A stretch of DNA of 64,000 nt from Arthrobacter sp. StoSoilB19 (GCF_019977275.1 NZ_AP024650.1:1426001-1490000); one strand, 5' to 3'; positions 48,006-57,282 are shown, numbered from the stretch's first letter. Notes: generated by a model from the sequence alone, not told the origin. A program made the numbers and translations.

Positions 48006-48033
48006 GGAAAAGGGCCGGGAAAAGGGCCGGGAA
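48006..48033 (+). repeat. 12-bp tandem repeat
   Basis: GGAAAAGGGCCG is present twice in tandem (48006-48017 and 48018-48029), followed by GGAA. It lies between the palindrome and the metY riboswitch. Confidence 0.6.
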
Positions 48034-48170
48034 CATGGGCAAGAAGGACGACGGCGGCGTCCCCGGCCGGGTGCGGGGCGGCCCACCTGTGGCGGCTCGA
48101 AAGCCATGCAGGGCGACCTTGTTCGTCACAATGCTGTCCACGGCGACTACCCCGTTCCTAGACTGGGCGC

Positions 48171-48255
48171 AGGTCATGAGCGCCAGCGCCAAGCCCCGGC
48201 TCGCTGGCCGGCAACCCTCCACCCGCGGTGGGGTGCCCCGGGTGAGGACCTGGCT
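48171..48255 (+). ncRNA. SAM-IV riboswitch upstream of metY
   Basis: The stretch begins AGGTCATGAGCGCCAGCG and closes with GGGTGAGGACCTGG, so GGTC...GGACC forms the base stem. Inside are CCGGCAACCCTCCA and GGTGGGGTGCCCCG, the conserved SAM-IV core of Actinobacteria. A possible -10 (TAGACT, 48159-48164) is just upstream. It should lower metY expression when S-adenosylmethionine is plentiful. The start codon is ~75 bases downstream. Confidence 0.88.
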
Positions 48256-48329
48256 GTCCGGCAAGAGCCGGAAGCAAGCGCGGCCCGTACTGCCCCACGC
48301 ATTCCGGGCCCATGTCATAGGAGACTGAG

Positions 48330-49652
48330 ATGTCCAACGGATGGTCTTTCGAAACCCGCCAGATCCATGCCGGCCAGGAGCCCGACAGTGCCACAGGAGC
48401 CCGCGCGCTCCCCATTTACCAGACCACGTCCTTCGTGTTCCCCAGCGCCGAAAGCGCAGCCAACCGCTTTGCCCTCGCCGAACTTGCACCCATCTACACC
48501 CGGATCGGCAACCCCACCCAGGATGCCGTCGAACAGCGGATCGCCAGCCTTGAGGGAGGCCTGGCCGCATTGCTGCTGAGCTCTGGCCAGGCCGCCGAGA
48601 CGTTCGCGGTGCTGAACATTGCGGAGGCGGGGGACCATATTGTGGCGAGCCCCAGCCTTTATGGCGGAACGTACAACCTGTTCGCCCACACCCTGAAGAA
48701 GTTCGGCATCTCGGTCACCTTCGTCCAGGATCCCGACAACCTGGACCAGTGGCGCGACGCCGTCCAGCCGAACACCAAGCTCTTTTTCGGTGAAGTGGTG
48801 TCCAATCCCCGCCAGGACGTCCTGGACATCGAAGGCATCTCCGAGGTGGCCCACCAGGCAGGCGTGCCACTGATCGTGGACAACACCCTGTCCACGCCCT
48901 ACCTGATCCGCCCACTGGAGTGGGGTGCGGACATCGTGATCCACTCCGCCACCAAATACCTGGGCGGCCACGGCTCCGCAATTGCCGGCGTGATCGTGGA
49001 CTCCGGCAAATTCGACTTCGGCAAGGACCCTGAACGGTTCCCCGGCTTCAACACCCCGGACCCCACCTACAACGGCCTGGTCTACGCCCGCGACCTAGGC
49101 GCCGACGGTGCGCTGGGTGCCAACCTCTCCTACATCCTCAAGGCCCGCGTCCAGCTGCTGCGCGACCTTGGCTCGGCGGTTTCCCCCTTCAACGCCTTCC
49201 TGATCTCCCAGGGCCTGGAGACGCTGAGCCTGCGGGTGGAACGCCACGTTGCCAACGCCACTGAAGTGGCGCGCTGGCTGGAAGGACGGGACGACGTCGA
49301 ATCCGTCGCCTACGCCGGGTTGCCCTCCAGCCCCTGGTACGAGCGTGGCCGCAAGTACGGGCCCAAGGGAACGGGCGCCGTCGTGGCCTTCAACCTTGCC
49401 GGCGGAGCGGAGGCGGGCAAGCGCTTCGTCGACGCCCTGGAGCTGCACTCCCACGTGGCCAACATCGGCGACGTCCGCTCCCTGGTCATCCACCCGGCGT
49501 CGACCACCCACAGCCAGCTCTCGCCGGAGCAGCAAGCGGTGGCCGGGGTGAATCCGGGACTGGTCCGGCTCTCTGTTGGCCTGGAGCACATCGACGACAT
49601 CCTGGCCGACCTGGAAGCGGGTTTCCGCGCTGCCAAAGACGCCCAGAGCTAA
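48330..49652 (+). CDS. metY: O-acetylhomoserine sulfhydrylase (aminocarboxypropyltransferase)
   Basis: This 440-residue PLP enzyme makes homocysteine from O-acetylhomoserine and sulfide. It starts WSFETRQIHAGQEPDSATGA and has the PLP Lys K209 in IHSATKYLGGHGSAIAGV. The length and the YEGLPSSPW-type region (here YAGLPSSPWYER) favour MetY over cystathionine gamma-synthase. It is controlled by the upstream SAM-IV riboswitch and is followed by metX with its own riboswitch, so both steps of direct sulfhydrylation are SAM-regulated. Confidence 0.95.
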   Translation: MSNGWSFETRQIHAGQEPDSATGARALPIYQTTSFVFPSAESAANRFALAELAPIYTRIGNPTQDAVEQRIASLEGGLAALLLSSGQAAETFAVLNIAEAGDHIVASPSLYGGTYNLFAHTLKKFGISVTFVQDPDNLDQWRDAVQPNTKLFFGEVVSNPRQDVLDIEGISEVAHQAGVPLIVDNTLSTPYLIRPLEWGADIVIHSATKYLGGHGSAIAGVIVDSGKFDFGKDPERFPGFNTPDPTYNGLVYARDLGADGALGANLSYILKARVQLLRDLGSAVSPFNAFLISQGLETLSLRVERHVANATEVARWLEGRDDVESVAYAGLPSSPWYERGRKYGPKGTGAVVAFNLAGGAEAGKRFVDALELHSHVANIGDVRSLVIHPASTTHSQLSPEQQAVAGVNPGLVRLSVGLEHIDDILADLEAGFRAAKDAQS

Positions 49653-49750
49653 AAGCGCGCCAGGGCTGACGCCGGAAGGGCCGGCAAGCGGGGAAGTCAC
49701 AACCAGTCACACTCTTGGCCTGGAGCGGGGGGTGTTTCGTACACTCGAAC

Positions 49751-49857
49751 CAGGTCATGAGTGCCAGTGACAGCCCCGGCTTGCTGGCCGGCAACCCTCC
49801 ATCCGCGGTGGGGTGCCCCGGGTGAGGACCTGGCCTGCCGGTCAGACGACGGCAGGC
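49751..49857 (+). ncRNA. SAM-IV riboswitch upstream of metX
   Basis: The core at 49751-49833 is nearly identical to the copy before metY (CAGGTCATGAGTGCCAGTG start, CCGGCAACCCTCCATCCGCG core, GGTGAGGACCTGG close). GCCTGCCG (49833-49840) then pairs with CGGCAGGC (49850-49857), an expression-platform hairpin candidate just before the metX ribosome site. Confidence 0.9.
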
Positions 49858-49880
49858 AAGCGCGTAGAAGAGGTCTTGCC

Positions 49881-50996
49881 ATGACGGTTACCGTCGCCCG
49901 AACCACCATCCCCGAACACGGAATTGTCCGCTACGCCTCCATCGGAGGGCTGGAACTCGAAGCCGGGGGGCACCTCCCGGACGTCACGCTGGCCTACGAA
50001 ACCTGGGGCACGCTCAACGCCGACGCCAGCAACGCCATCCTGATCGAGCACGCCCTGACCGGCAGCACCCACGTGACCCGCGGCGACACGGACGAAGAAG
50101 GCTGGTGGGAACAATTGGCCGGTCCCGGCGCTCCCGTGGACACGGACAAGTTCTTCGTGGTGTCCGTCAACATCGTGGGCGGCTGCTACGGGTCCACGGG
50201 CCCGTCGTCGGCCGCCCCGGACGGAGCCCCCTGGGGCTCCCGCTTCCCCCTGGTCACCCTGCGGGACAGCACGGTGGCAGAGGCCCGGCTGGCTGACCAG
50301 CTGGGCATCAGCAGCTGGTTCGCTGTCCTGGGCGGATCCATGGGCGGCGCCCGCGCCCTTGAATGGGCAGTGACCTACCCGGAGAGGGTGCAGCGCTGCG
50401 CCGTCATCTCCGTGGGTGCCGCGAGCACGGCGGAACAGATCGCCTTCGCGCAGGCCCAGACCCTGGCCATCCGGCAGGACCCACACTTCAACGGCGGCGA
50501 CTACTACGGCGGCCCCTGCCCGGAAGCCGGGCTGGCACTTGCCCGGCGCATTGCCCACATCACCTACCGGTCCGCGGCTGAACTGGAAGGCCGCTTCGGC
50601 CGGGAACCCCAGGCGCCGGAGTCGCCCCTGAAGGGTGAGGCTCTGGCCGCCCGCGGCCGCTACCAGGTGGAAAGCTACCTGGACCACCAGGGCAGCAAGC
50701 TCGTGAAGCGCTTCGACGCCAACAGCTATATCGCCCTCACCGAGGCGCTGATGAGCCATGACATCTGCCGGGGCCGCGGAACCCTGGCCGAAACCCTGGC
50801 CAGGTCCACCGCCAGGTTCTTCGTGGCCGCCGTGGATTCGGACCGGCTGTATTTCCCGTCGCAGTCCCGTGAGCTGGCCCAGGCCCTGCCGGGGGACGTG
50901 GACGTGCACGTCATCCAGGCGCCGATCGGGCACGACGGGTTCCTGACAGAGATCGGGCAGCTGGGCAGCCAGCTCCGGAGCAGCTTCCTGGCCTAG
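49881..50996 (+). CDS. metX: Homoserine O-acetyltransferase
   Basis: This 371-residue alpha/beta-hydrolase-fold enzyme acetylates homoserine with acetyl-CoA, the first committed step to methionine. The nucleophile S153 lies in LGGSMGGARALEW. Other motifs are YETWGTLNAD, NIVGGCYGSTGP, and a C-terminal APIGHDGFLTEIG with the catalytic His. The ATG at 49881 follows AGAAGAGG. Frames opening earlier would run through the riboswitch. Confidence 0.96.
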   Translation: MTVTVARTTIPEHGIVRYASIGGLELEAGGHLPDVTLAYETWGTLNADASNAILIEHALTGSTHVTRGDTDEEGWWEQLAGPGAPVDTDKFFVVSVNIVGGCYGSTGPSSAAPDGAPWGSRFPLVTLRDSTVAEARLADQLGISSWFAVLGGSMGGARALEWAVTYPERVQRCAVISVGAASTAEQIAFAQAQTLAIRQDPHFNGGDYYGGPCPEAGLALARRIAHITYRSAAELEGRFGREPQAPESPLKGEALAARGRYQVESYLDHQGSKLVKRFDANSYIALTEALMSHDICRGRGTLAETLARSTARFFVAAVDSDRLYFPSQSRELAQALPGDVDVHVIQAPIGHDGFLTEIGQLGSQLRSSFLA

Positions 50997-51042
50997 CGCC
51001 CCGCATGTGCATTCCTGCAGATGCCTTCTGCACTAATCGGCG

Positions 51043-51071
51043 TTGAGGTTGCACCGCAGGCAGACCATACT
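51043..51071 (+). promoter_or_regulatory. Candidate promoter of the MFS transporter gene
   Basis: TTGAGG (51043-51048) and CATACT (51066-51071) are separated by 17 bases. They lie about 90 bases before the transporter start, in the only non-coding gap of this strand between metX and the transporter. Confidence 0.4.
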
Positions 51072-51162
51072 CAATCGAATCCGGTGCGTTCGTGGTGTGC
51101 ATCACACCCGGCCGCCATTGATTGGTCCCCGTGGTGTCGACGACGACGCCGAAGGAGTTCGC

Positions 51163-52545
51163 ATGAGTACGGAAAGCTCCGCCGCAAGGCGCACAGAGGA
51201 AACCGACGTCAAGGCTTCAGGCCTTAAGAAAGTGGTTACGGCCTCCATGGCCGGAACCGTTGTTGAGTGGTACGAGTTCTTCCTCTACGCCTCGGCTGCC
51301 ACCCTGGTGTTCGGAAAGGCCTTCTTCCCCAACGCCGGCACAGAACTGGATGGCATCATCGCCGCCTTCCTCACTTATGCCGTCGGTTTCGTGGCGCGCC
51401 CCATCGGCGGCATCGTCTTTGGCCACTTCGGCGACAAGTTCGGACGCAAGAAGCTGCTGCAGCTGAGCATCATCCTGGTAGGCGTCTCCACCTTCCTCAT
51501 GGGCTGCCTGCCCACGTTCCAGCAGATCGGCTACTGGGCTCCCGCACTGCTGGTGGTCCTCCGGTTCGCCCAGGGCTTTGCCGTTGGCGGCGAGTGGGGC
51601 GGCGCCGTCCTCCTCGTGGCCGAACACAGCCCCAGCAAATCCCGCGGTTTCTGGGCCAGCTGGCCACAGTCGGCAGTGCCGCTGGGAAACCTGCTTGCCA
51701 CCGCCGTCTTGTTCACCCTGTCCTCCACGTTGACCCAGGACGCCTTCCTGGGGTGGGGCTGGCGCGTAGCGTTCTGGCTGTCCGCGGTGATCGTCCTGAT
51801 CGGTTACTACATCCGCACCAAGGTCAATGACGCACCGATCTTCCTCGAAGCCCGCAAAGAGGTCGAAGCCGGCCACAAGGGCTACGGCGTCGCTGAGGTA
51901 TTCCGGCGCTACCCCCGCGGCGTCTTCACCGCCATGGGCCTGCGCCTGGCGGAAAACATCCTGTACTACCTCGTGGTCACGTTCTCCATCACCTACCTGA
52001 AAACCGTGGTCCAGGCCGACACCACCCGCATCCTCCTCCTGCTGCTCCTTGCCCACGCCCTGCACTTCGCCGTCGTGCCCATGGTCGGCAAGCTGTCGGA
52101 CCGGTTTGGCCGCAGGCCCGTCTACATGGCCGGCGCCATCATGGGGGCCACCTGGGGCTTCTTCGCCTTCCCCATGATGGACACCAAGAACGATGCCATC
52201 ATCCTGGCCGCCATCATGATCGGCCTGGTGTTCCACGCCTTCATGTACGCCGGGCAGCCTGCCATCATGGCGGAAATGTTCCCCACCCGGATGCGCTACT
52301 CCGGGGTGTCCCTGGGCTACCAGGTGACGTCGATCGTGGCAGGATCCCTGGCCCCGATCATCGCCGCCTCGCTCCTGGGCGCCTACAAGTCCTCCGTCCC
52401 CGTGGCGGTCTACCTGCTGATCGCCTGCGCCATTACCGCCGTCGCGGTCTACTTCCTGAAGGAAACCCGCGGCATCTCGCTGCACGACGTGGACGCCGCC
52501 GACGCCCAGGGCACCGCCGACCTCCTTGCCGCCCGCAAGAAGTAG
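51163..52545 (+). CDS. MFS transporter, metabolite:H+ symporter (MHS) type
   Basis: This 460-residue carrier has 12 membrane segments. MHS-type hallmarks are AGTVVEWYEFFLYASAATLV at the first helix, GHFGDKFGRKKLLQ in loop 2-3, and RFAQGFAVGGEWGGAVLLVAEH. Substrates of this class include organic acids and osmolytes (shikimate, alpha-ketoglutarate, proline/betaine). The ATG at 51163 follows GAAGGA. The zinc alcohol dehydrogenase starts 8 bases after its stop, so the pair probably imports and oxidises one substrate. Confidence 0.93.
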   Translation: MSTESSAARRTEETDVKASGLKKVVTASMAGTVVEWYEFFLYASAATLVFGKAFFPNAGTELDGIIAAFLTYAVGFVARPIGGIVFGHFGDKFGRKKLLQLSIILVGVSTFLMGCLPTFQQIGYWAPALLVVLRFAQGFAVGGEWGGAVLLVAEHSPSKSRGFWASWPQSAVPLGNLLATAVLFTLSSTLTQDAFLGWGWRVAFWLSAVIVLIGYYIRTKVNDAPIFLEARKEVEAGHKGYGVAEVFRRYPRGVFTAMGLRLAENILYYLVVTFSITYLKTVVQADTTRILLLLLLAHALHFAVVPMVGKLSDRFGRRPVYMAGAIMGATWGFFAFPMMDTKNDAIILAAIMIGLVFHAFMYAGQPAIMAEMFPTRMRYSGVSLGYQVTSIVAGSLAPIIAASLLGAYKSSVPVAVYLLIACAITAVAVYFLKETRGISLHDVDAADAQGTADLLAARKK

Positions 52546-52553
52546 CAGGATCC

Positions 52554-53699
52554 GTGAAAGCCGCCGTCCTGTACTCCACCGTTCCCGCCGCCCCCACCAC
52601 GGGGGCCGGCAACGGGAAGCAGACCTACTCCGAGGCCGCTCCGCTGCTGGTGCAGGAACTGGCGCAGCCGGAGCCCCGCGCCGGTGAGCTTGGTGTTGCC
52701 ATCACCTACTCCAGCCTCTGCCACTCGGACCTCTCGGTGGTGGACGGTTCCCGCGTCCGGCCGCTGCCCATGGCCTTGGGCCACGAGGCGGTGGGTCGGG
52801 TGGTGTCCGTGGGGGCCGGCGTGTCCGACGTGTCCGTGGGCGACCATGTGGTGCTGGTCTTCGTGCCGAGCTGTGGCGGGTGCCGTGCATGCCTGGCCGG
52901 CCGGCCGGCCCTCTGCCACCGTGCAGCAGAGGTCAATGGCTCCGGCGACCTGCTGCACGGGCCGGCACTGCTGCGGACTCCGGCAGGGGAACGGATCAAC
53001 CACCACCTTGGCGTCTCGGCCTTCGCCGATTACGCAGTGGTGGCAAGGGAATCGGTGGTGGTGATCGACGACGACGTCCCGGACACGGTTGCCGCGATGT
53101 TTGGTTGCGCCGTGCTCACCGGAATGGGTGCAGTGTTGAATACCGCGGCTGTCAGTCCGGGGCAGTCCGTAGCGGTGTTCGGCCTCGGAGCCGTGGGCCT
53201 GTCAGCCGTCATGGCAGCGCGCCTCGCTGGAGCCGCCGACGTCATTGCCATCGATCCAAACCAAGGCAAGCACCAGCTGGCCCGCGACGCCGGCGCCACA
53301 TCGGTGGGAACGCCGGAGGACGCGGCACGGCTGATCGCGGAAGCGTCCGGGGACGGTGTGGACGTTGCCATTGAAGCGGTGGGATCAGCAGGCGTTATCG
53401 CCTCCTGCCTGGAGCAGGTGACGCGGGGAGGCGCCGTGGTGTCGGTGGGCCTGCCCCATCCGTCCGCCCAGTTGACGGTGCCGGCCCTGCAGTTTGCCGG
53501 GGCGGGAAAACGGCTGCTGGGCTCCTACATGGGGGATGCCGTGCCGGCGCGCGACATTCCGCAGTACCTGGCGTTCTGGCGCGAAGGCAGGCTGCCGGTT
53601 GAGCTGCTGCACACTGACACCCGGCCGCTCAGCGAGATCAATGAGGGCCTGGACGCGCTGGCATCCGGGCAGGTGGTAAGGCGGCTGTTCCAGGCCTGA
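52554..53699 (+). CDS. Zinc-dependent alcohol dehydrogenase (MDR family)
   Basis: This 381-residue medium-chain dehydrogenase has catalytic zinc ligands in SLCHSDLSVVDG and GHEAVGRV. The structural zinc loop is CGGCRACLAGRPALC, and the Rossmann motif is FGLGAVGLSAVMAARLAGA. It resembles S-(hydroxymethyl)glutathione or long-chain alcohol dehydrogenases, but the substrate cannot be fixed. The start is GTG at 52554 with GCAGGA upstream. It is in one unit with the MFS gene and convergent with the LysR gene. Confidence 0.92.
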   Translation: MKAAVLYSTVPAAPTTGAGNGKQTYSEAAPLLVQELAQPEPRAGELGVAITYSSLCHSDLSVVDGSRVRPLPMALGHEAVGRVVSVGAGVSDVSVGDHVVLVFVPSCGGCRACLAGRPALCHRAAEVNGSGDLLHGPALLRTPAGERINHHLGVSAFADYAVVARESVVVIDDDVPDTVAAMFGCAVLTGMGAVLNTAAVSPGQSVAVFGLGAVGLSAVMAARLAGAADVIAIDPNQGKHQLARDAGATSVGTPEDAARLIAEASGDGVDVAIEAVGSAGVIASCLEQVTRGGAVVSVGLPHPSAQLTVPALQFAGAGKRLLGSYMGDAVPARDIPQYLAFWREGRLPVELLHTDTRPLSEINEGLDALASGQVVRRLFQA

Positions 53700-53734
53700 C
53701 TTGTGCGGGGGGCCTGGGTCCGCAAGAACAGCGC

Positions 53735-54643
53735 CTACCCCGCCAGCACCCCGGAGCGCTCCTTCATTTCCGCCTTGAGTGCCGCAATCACCGCCTGGAC
53801 CGGTGCGGACCGGAGCGACTCCGGGCGGGCAACGGCCCAGATGGGGAGCTGGCGCTCAAAGTCGGCCGCCAGGACGGGCACGAAGTCCCCGCAGCCCGCC
53901 ACCATGAAGTTGGGCAGCAGCCCAATGCCCGCACCCTGCCGCACCGCCTCCACCTGGGCGAACACGCTGGTGGCCTGGAAGCTCGTCCTGGGCAGCGGAA
54001 GCTGCGAGGACCAGCGCGGCCCCAGCTCCGCCACCTGGAGTGCGGACTCGACGTAGGACACAAACCCGTGCTGCCCCACGTCGTCGAGCGTTTCCGGCAG
54101 GCCATGCCGGGCGGCATACGCTGAGCTTGCGTAGAGGCGCAGGTAGTAGTTGCTCAGGAAGATTGTCTGCGCGGTGGTGACGTCCGCCCGGCCCACCACG
54201 ATCTCCAGGTCCACGCCCGACCGGTTCTGGCTGACTTTCCGGGTGGCGCTGAGCATTTCGATGTTCAGCTGCGGGTTTTGCTGCTGGAGCCGCACCAGCG
54301 ACGGGGTGACGAACACTGCTCCCACGCCGTCCGTCGTGGCGACGCGGACCAGGCCGGCGAGGGTGCTTTGGTCCTGGCTGATCAGGCCGGACAGCGAGCC
54401 AAGGGTACCTTCGATCGCCTCTGCCGCTTCCACGGCCGCGGCACCGAGCTGCGTCAGCTCCCAACCCTGCGGGCTGCGTTCCAAAGTCCGGCCGCCCAGT
54501 TGCCTGTCCAGGGCGAGGATGCGGCGGGAGATGGTGGTGTGGGTTGTTCCCAGCGTCTCGGCTACCGCGTTGAACCGGCCCAGGCGGGCAACGGTGAGCA
54601 GGATGAGCAGGTCGTCGGGGCTTGGCAACCGTCTCAGGTCCAC
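53735..54643 (-). CDS. LysR-family transcriptional regulator
   Basis: This 302-residue protein has an N-terminal winged helix (LLTVARLGRFNAVAETLG; THTTISRRILALDRQLGG) and a substrate-binding domain. The GTG at 54643 (giving MDLRRLPSPDDLL) follows AAGGA at a good distance and fits the family. A longer frame to 54766 would cover the promoter region. It is divergent from mmsB-mmsA and probably regulates them. Confidence 0.9.
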   Translation of the reverse strand: MDLRRLPSPDDLLILLTVARLGRFNAVAETLGTTHTTISRRILALDRQLGGRTLERSPQGWELTQLGAAAVEAAEAIEGTLGSLSGLISQDQSTLAGLVRVATTDGVGAVFVTPSLVRLQQQNPQLNIEMLSATRKVSQNRSGVDLEIVVGRADVTTAQTIFLSNYYLRLYASSAYAARHGLPETLDDVGQHGFVSYVESALQVAELGPRWSSQLPLPRTSFQATSVFAQVEAVRQGAGIGLLPNFMVAGCGDFVPVLAADFERQLPIWAVARPESLRSAPVQAVIAALKAEMKERSGVLAG

Positions 54644-54778
54644 TCCGGTCCTTCCTTCGATGTGCAGCAGTGCACATGGCCTCTGTGATTTTTCCCCTTG
54701 ATTGCACTCTAACAGGGTGTGATCGTTGACACAGACATGCCGGCAGTACGGCTGGAATGGAAGCAAAGGAGCTTACTC
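54644..54778. promoter_or_regulatory. Divergent regulatory region between lysR and mmsB
   Basis: This 135-base gap is A/T-richer around 54685-54725. It includes a short inverted element CAC-TCTAACAGG-GTG that could be a LysR box (T-N11-A type), and an AAAGGAG ribosome site for mmsB at 54765-54771. No firm -35/-10 pair stands out. Confidence 0.35.
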
Positions 54779-55699
54779 GTGGCAGTTATCGGTTGGATTG
54801 GCCTGGGCAACATGGGCGGCCACATGTCCGTAAACCTGGCGAAAGCCGGGCATGATGTGCGCGGTTTCGACCTCAACCCGGCAGCCCTGGCAGCCGCTGA
54901 AGCAGGCGGCGTCAAGCGGACCGCCAGCATCGCCGAAGCGGTGGATGGTGCGGACGCCGTGTTCACCATGCTGCCCAAGGGTGAACACGCCCGTGCGGTG
55001 TATCTCGGCGGGGACGGCGTGCTGGCGCACGCGGACACCCGGACGCTTCTGATTGACTCCTCGACCATCGACGTCGCCTCCGCCCAGGAACTGCACGACG
55101 CCGCTGCTGCCGCCGGCTTCCGCTTCTTGGACGCCCCGGTGTCGGGTGGAATGAGCGGGGCGGAAGCGGGAACGCTTACTTTCATGGTTGGCGGCGAAGA
55201 GGGGGCCGTGGCGGACGCCACGGGCTACATCGGCCCCATGGCCGCCAACATCATCCCCACGGGCGGCCCCACCACGGGGCAGGCGGCCAAGATCTGCAAC
55301 AACCTGATGCTTTTCATCAACCTGGCCTCCACCGCGGAGGGCGCTGTGCTTGCCGACCGGCTGGGCCTGGACAAGCAGGTCTTTTGGAACATTGCCTCTG
55401 TCTCCTCGGGCGACTCGTGGGCACTGCGGACCTGGTACCCGGTGCCCGGCGTGGTTCCCACCGCAGCCTCGAACAACGGCTTCGCGCCCACCTTCACCAC
55501 AGAGCTGGCGAACAAGGACATTGGGCTGGCCATCAGCGCAGCCGAGGATACCGGCACGCCCCTGGAGATCGGCAGGCACGTCCAGCAGCTGTTCCAGCGG
55601 CTTATTGACGCCGGTGACGCCGGCAAGGACTGCTCCATGATCATCAAGCTCGTGGACGGCTCACTCGAACCCGCCAACCCGGCGCCGTCCGCCAACTAG
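54779..55699 (+). CDS. mmsB: 3-hydroxyisobutyrate dehydrogenase
   Basis: This 306-residue NAD-dependent beta-hydroxyacid dehydrogenase oxidises 3-hydroxyisobutyrate to methylmalonate semialdehyde in valine breakdown. The N-terminal Rossmann motif is VIGWIGLGNMGGHMSVNL, the substrate loop is DAPVSGGMSGAEAGTLTFMV, and the catalytic Lys is in TTGQAAKICNNLML. The start is GTG at 54779 behind AAAGGAG. It is 34 bases upstream of mmsA, the next enzyme in the pathway. Confidence 0.93.
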   Translation: MAVIGWIGLGNMGGHMSVNLAKAGHDVRGFDLNPAALAAAEAGGVKRTASIAEAVDGADAVFTMLPKGEHARAVYLGGDGVLAHADTRTLLIDSSTIDVASAQELHDAAAAAGFRFLDAPVSGGMSGAEAGTLTFMVGGEEGAVADATGYIGPMAANIIPTGGPTTGQAAKICNNLMLFINLASTAEGAVLADRLGLDKQVFWNIASVSSGDSWALRTWYPVPGVVPTAASNNGFAPTFTTELANKDIGLAISAAEDTGTPLEIGRHVQQLFQRLIDAGDAGKDCSMIIKLVDGSLEPANPAPSAN

Positions 55700-55733
55700 C
55701 CCGCACCACGCAACGCAGGAAAAGAGACTCCCC

Positions 55734-57218
55734 GTGGAAACCATCCCGCACTACATCAACGGCACCCGCGTCAGCGACGCAGACCGCTTCGGCCCGGTGT
55801 TCAATCCAGCCACCGGTGAACAGGAGAAGCAGGTGGCGCTTGCCTCGGCGGCACGGACAGAGGAAGCCATCGCGGCTGCCCGTTCCGCGCTGCCGGCCTG
55901 GCGGGCCACCAGCCTGGCCCGGCGGACCGGCATCTTCTTCCGGGTCCGCGAAATCCTGACCCAGCGGAAGCCCGAGCTCGCGGCCATCCTCACCAGCGAG
56001 CACGGGAAGGTCCTCTCCGACGCAGAGGGCGAAATCGCCCGCGGCCTGGAGAACATCGATTTCGCCACCGGCCTGTCCCACATGCTCAAGGGCGAGCGGT
56101 CCGAGCAGGTCTCCACCGGGGTGGACGTGCACTCCGTCCGCCAGCCGGTGGGCGTCGTAGCCTGCATTACGCCGTTCAACTTCCCGGCCATGGTGCCGCT
56201 GTGGATGATCGGCAGTGCCCTGGCCTGCGGCAACACCGTGCTGCTGAAGCCCAGCGAGAAGGACCCGTCGGCCGCCGTCTTCATCGCGGAGGCCTTCGCC
56301 GAAGCGGGCCTGCCGGCCGGGGTGCTGAACGTGGTCCACGGTGACAAGGAAGCCGTGGATGTCCTGCTGGAGCACCCGGACGTCAAAGCCGTGAGTTTTG
56401 TCGGCTCCACTCCCGTTGCCCAGTCGATCTACAAGCGGGCGGCAGAACACGGCAAGCGGGTGCAGGCACTGGGCGGTGCAAAGAACCACATGGTGGTGCT
56501 TCCCGACGCCGACCTGGACATGGCTGCCGACGCTGCGGTTTCGGCCGCCTACGGGTCAGCCGGCGAACGCTGCATGGCCGTCAGCGTCCTGGTGGCCGTG
56601 GGCAACATCGCGGACGACCTGGTGAAGGCAATCTCCAGCCGCATGGCGGGTTTGAAGATCGGCCCGGGAACGGACCCCGCGTCCCAGATGGGCCCCTTGA
56701 TCACCGCGGAGCACCGGGACCGCGTGGCCTCCTATGTGGCGGGGGCCGAAAATGAAGGCGCATCCGTGGTTGTGGACGGGCGCTCGCAGCAGTTCGATTC
56801 AAACGGATTCTTCATCGGCGTCAGCCTGGTGGACCACGTCAAGCCGGGCATGAAGGTGTACGACGACGAGATCTTCGGCCCGGTCCTGTCCGTGGTCCGC
56901 GTCGATACCTACGGCGACGCCGTGAAGCTGGTCAACGACAACGAGTTCGGCAACGGCACGGCCATCTTCACCCGTGACGGCGGGGCGGCCCGGCAGTTCG
57001 AGTTCGACGTCGAGGCAGGCATGGTGGGCGTCAACGTGCCCATTCCGGTGCCGGTAGGCACGTTCTCGTTCGGCGGCTGGAAGAACTCGCTGTTCGGCGA
57101 CACCCACATGTACGGCCCGGACAGCATCCGGTTCTACACCCGGGGCAAGGTGGTGACCACGCGCTGGCCGGATCCCTCCACCTCGGTGATTGACCTGGGC
57201 TTCCCGCAGGTCCACTGA
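55734..57218 (+). CDS. mmsA: CoA-acylating methylmalonate-semialdehyde dehydrogenase
   Basis: This 494-residue aldehyde dehydrogenase converts methylmalonate semialdehyde to propionyl-CoA. The catalytic Cys is C280 in YGSAGERCMAVSVLV. Family-specific features are CITPFNFPAMVPLWM, LGGAKNHMVVLPDADLDMAA and the near-end VPVGTFSFGGWKNSLFGD. The start is GTG at 55734 behind AGGAAAAGAGA. It forms an operon with mmsB; other valine genes are not in the window. Confidence 0.95.
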   Translation: METIPHYINGTRVSDADRFGPVFNPATGEQEKQVALASAARTEEAIAAARSALPAWRATSLARRTGIFFRVREILTQRKPELAAILTSEHGKVLSDAEGEIARGLENIDFATGLSHMLKGERSEQVSTGVDVHSVRQPVGVVACITPFNFPAMVPLWMIGSALACGNTVLLKPSEKDPSAAVFIAEAFAEAGLPAGVLNVVHGDKEAVDVLLEHPDVKAVSFVGSTPVAQSIYKRAAEHGKRVQALGGAKNHMVVLPDADLDMAADAAVSAAYGSAGERCMAVSVLVAVGNIADDLVKAISSRMAGLKIGPGTDPASQMGPLITAEHRDRVASYVAGAENEGASVVVDGRSQQFDSNGFFIGVSLVDHVKPGMKVYDDEIFGPVLSVVRVDTYGDAVKLVNDNEFGNGTAIFTRDGGAARQFEFDVEAGMVGVNVPIPVPVGTFSFGGWKNSLFGDTHMYGPDSIRFYTRGKVVTTRWPDPSTSVIDLGFPQVH

Positions 57219-57244
57219 GCTTGACAGGAGCACTGAACGCATAA

Positions 57245-57278
57245 AGGAGCGCCACCGGGCAGGCCCGGTGGCGCTCCT
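57245..57278. terminator. Bidirectional terminator between mmsA and the SHOCT gene
   Basis: AGGAGCGCCACCGGGC (57245-57260) and GCCCGGTGGCGCTCCT (57263-57278) form a perfect 16-base stem with a 2-base loop. It lies between convergent genes, with ATAAA on one side and GTTACT on the other. Confidence 0.8.
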
Positions 57279-57282
57279 GTTA

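Noticed and set aside
48035-48328. Plus-strand frame of 97 codons before metY
   Set aside because: It runs through the SAM-IV riboswitch, so it is better explained as RNA.
53704-53724. Terminator between the alcohol dehydrogenase and LysR genes
   Set aside because: Only a 5-base stem (TGCGG/CCGCA) is present without a U-tract, too weak to annotate.
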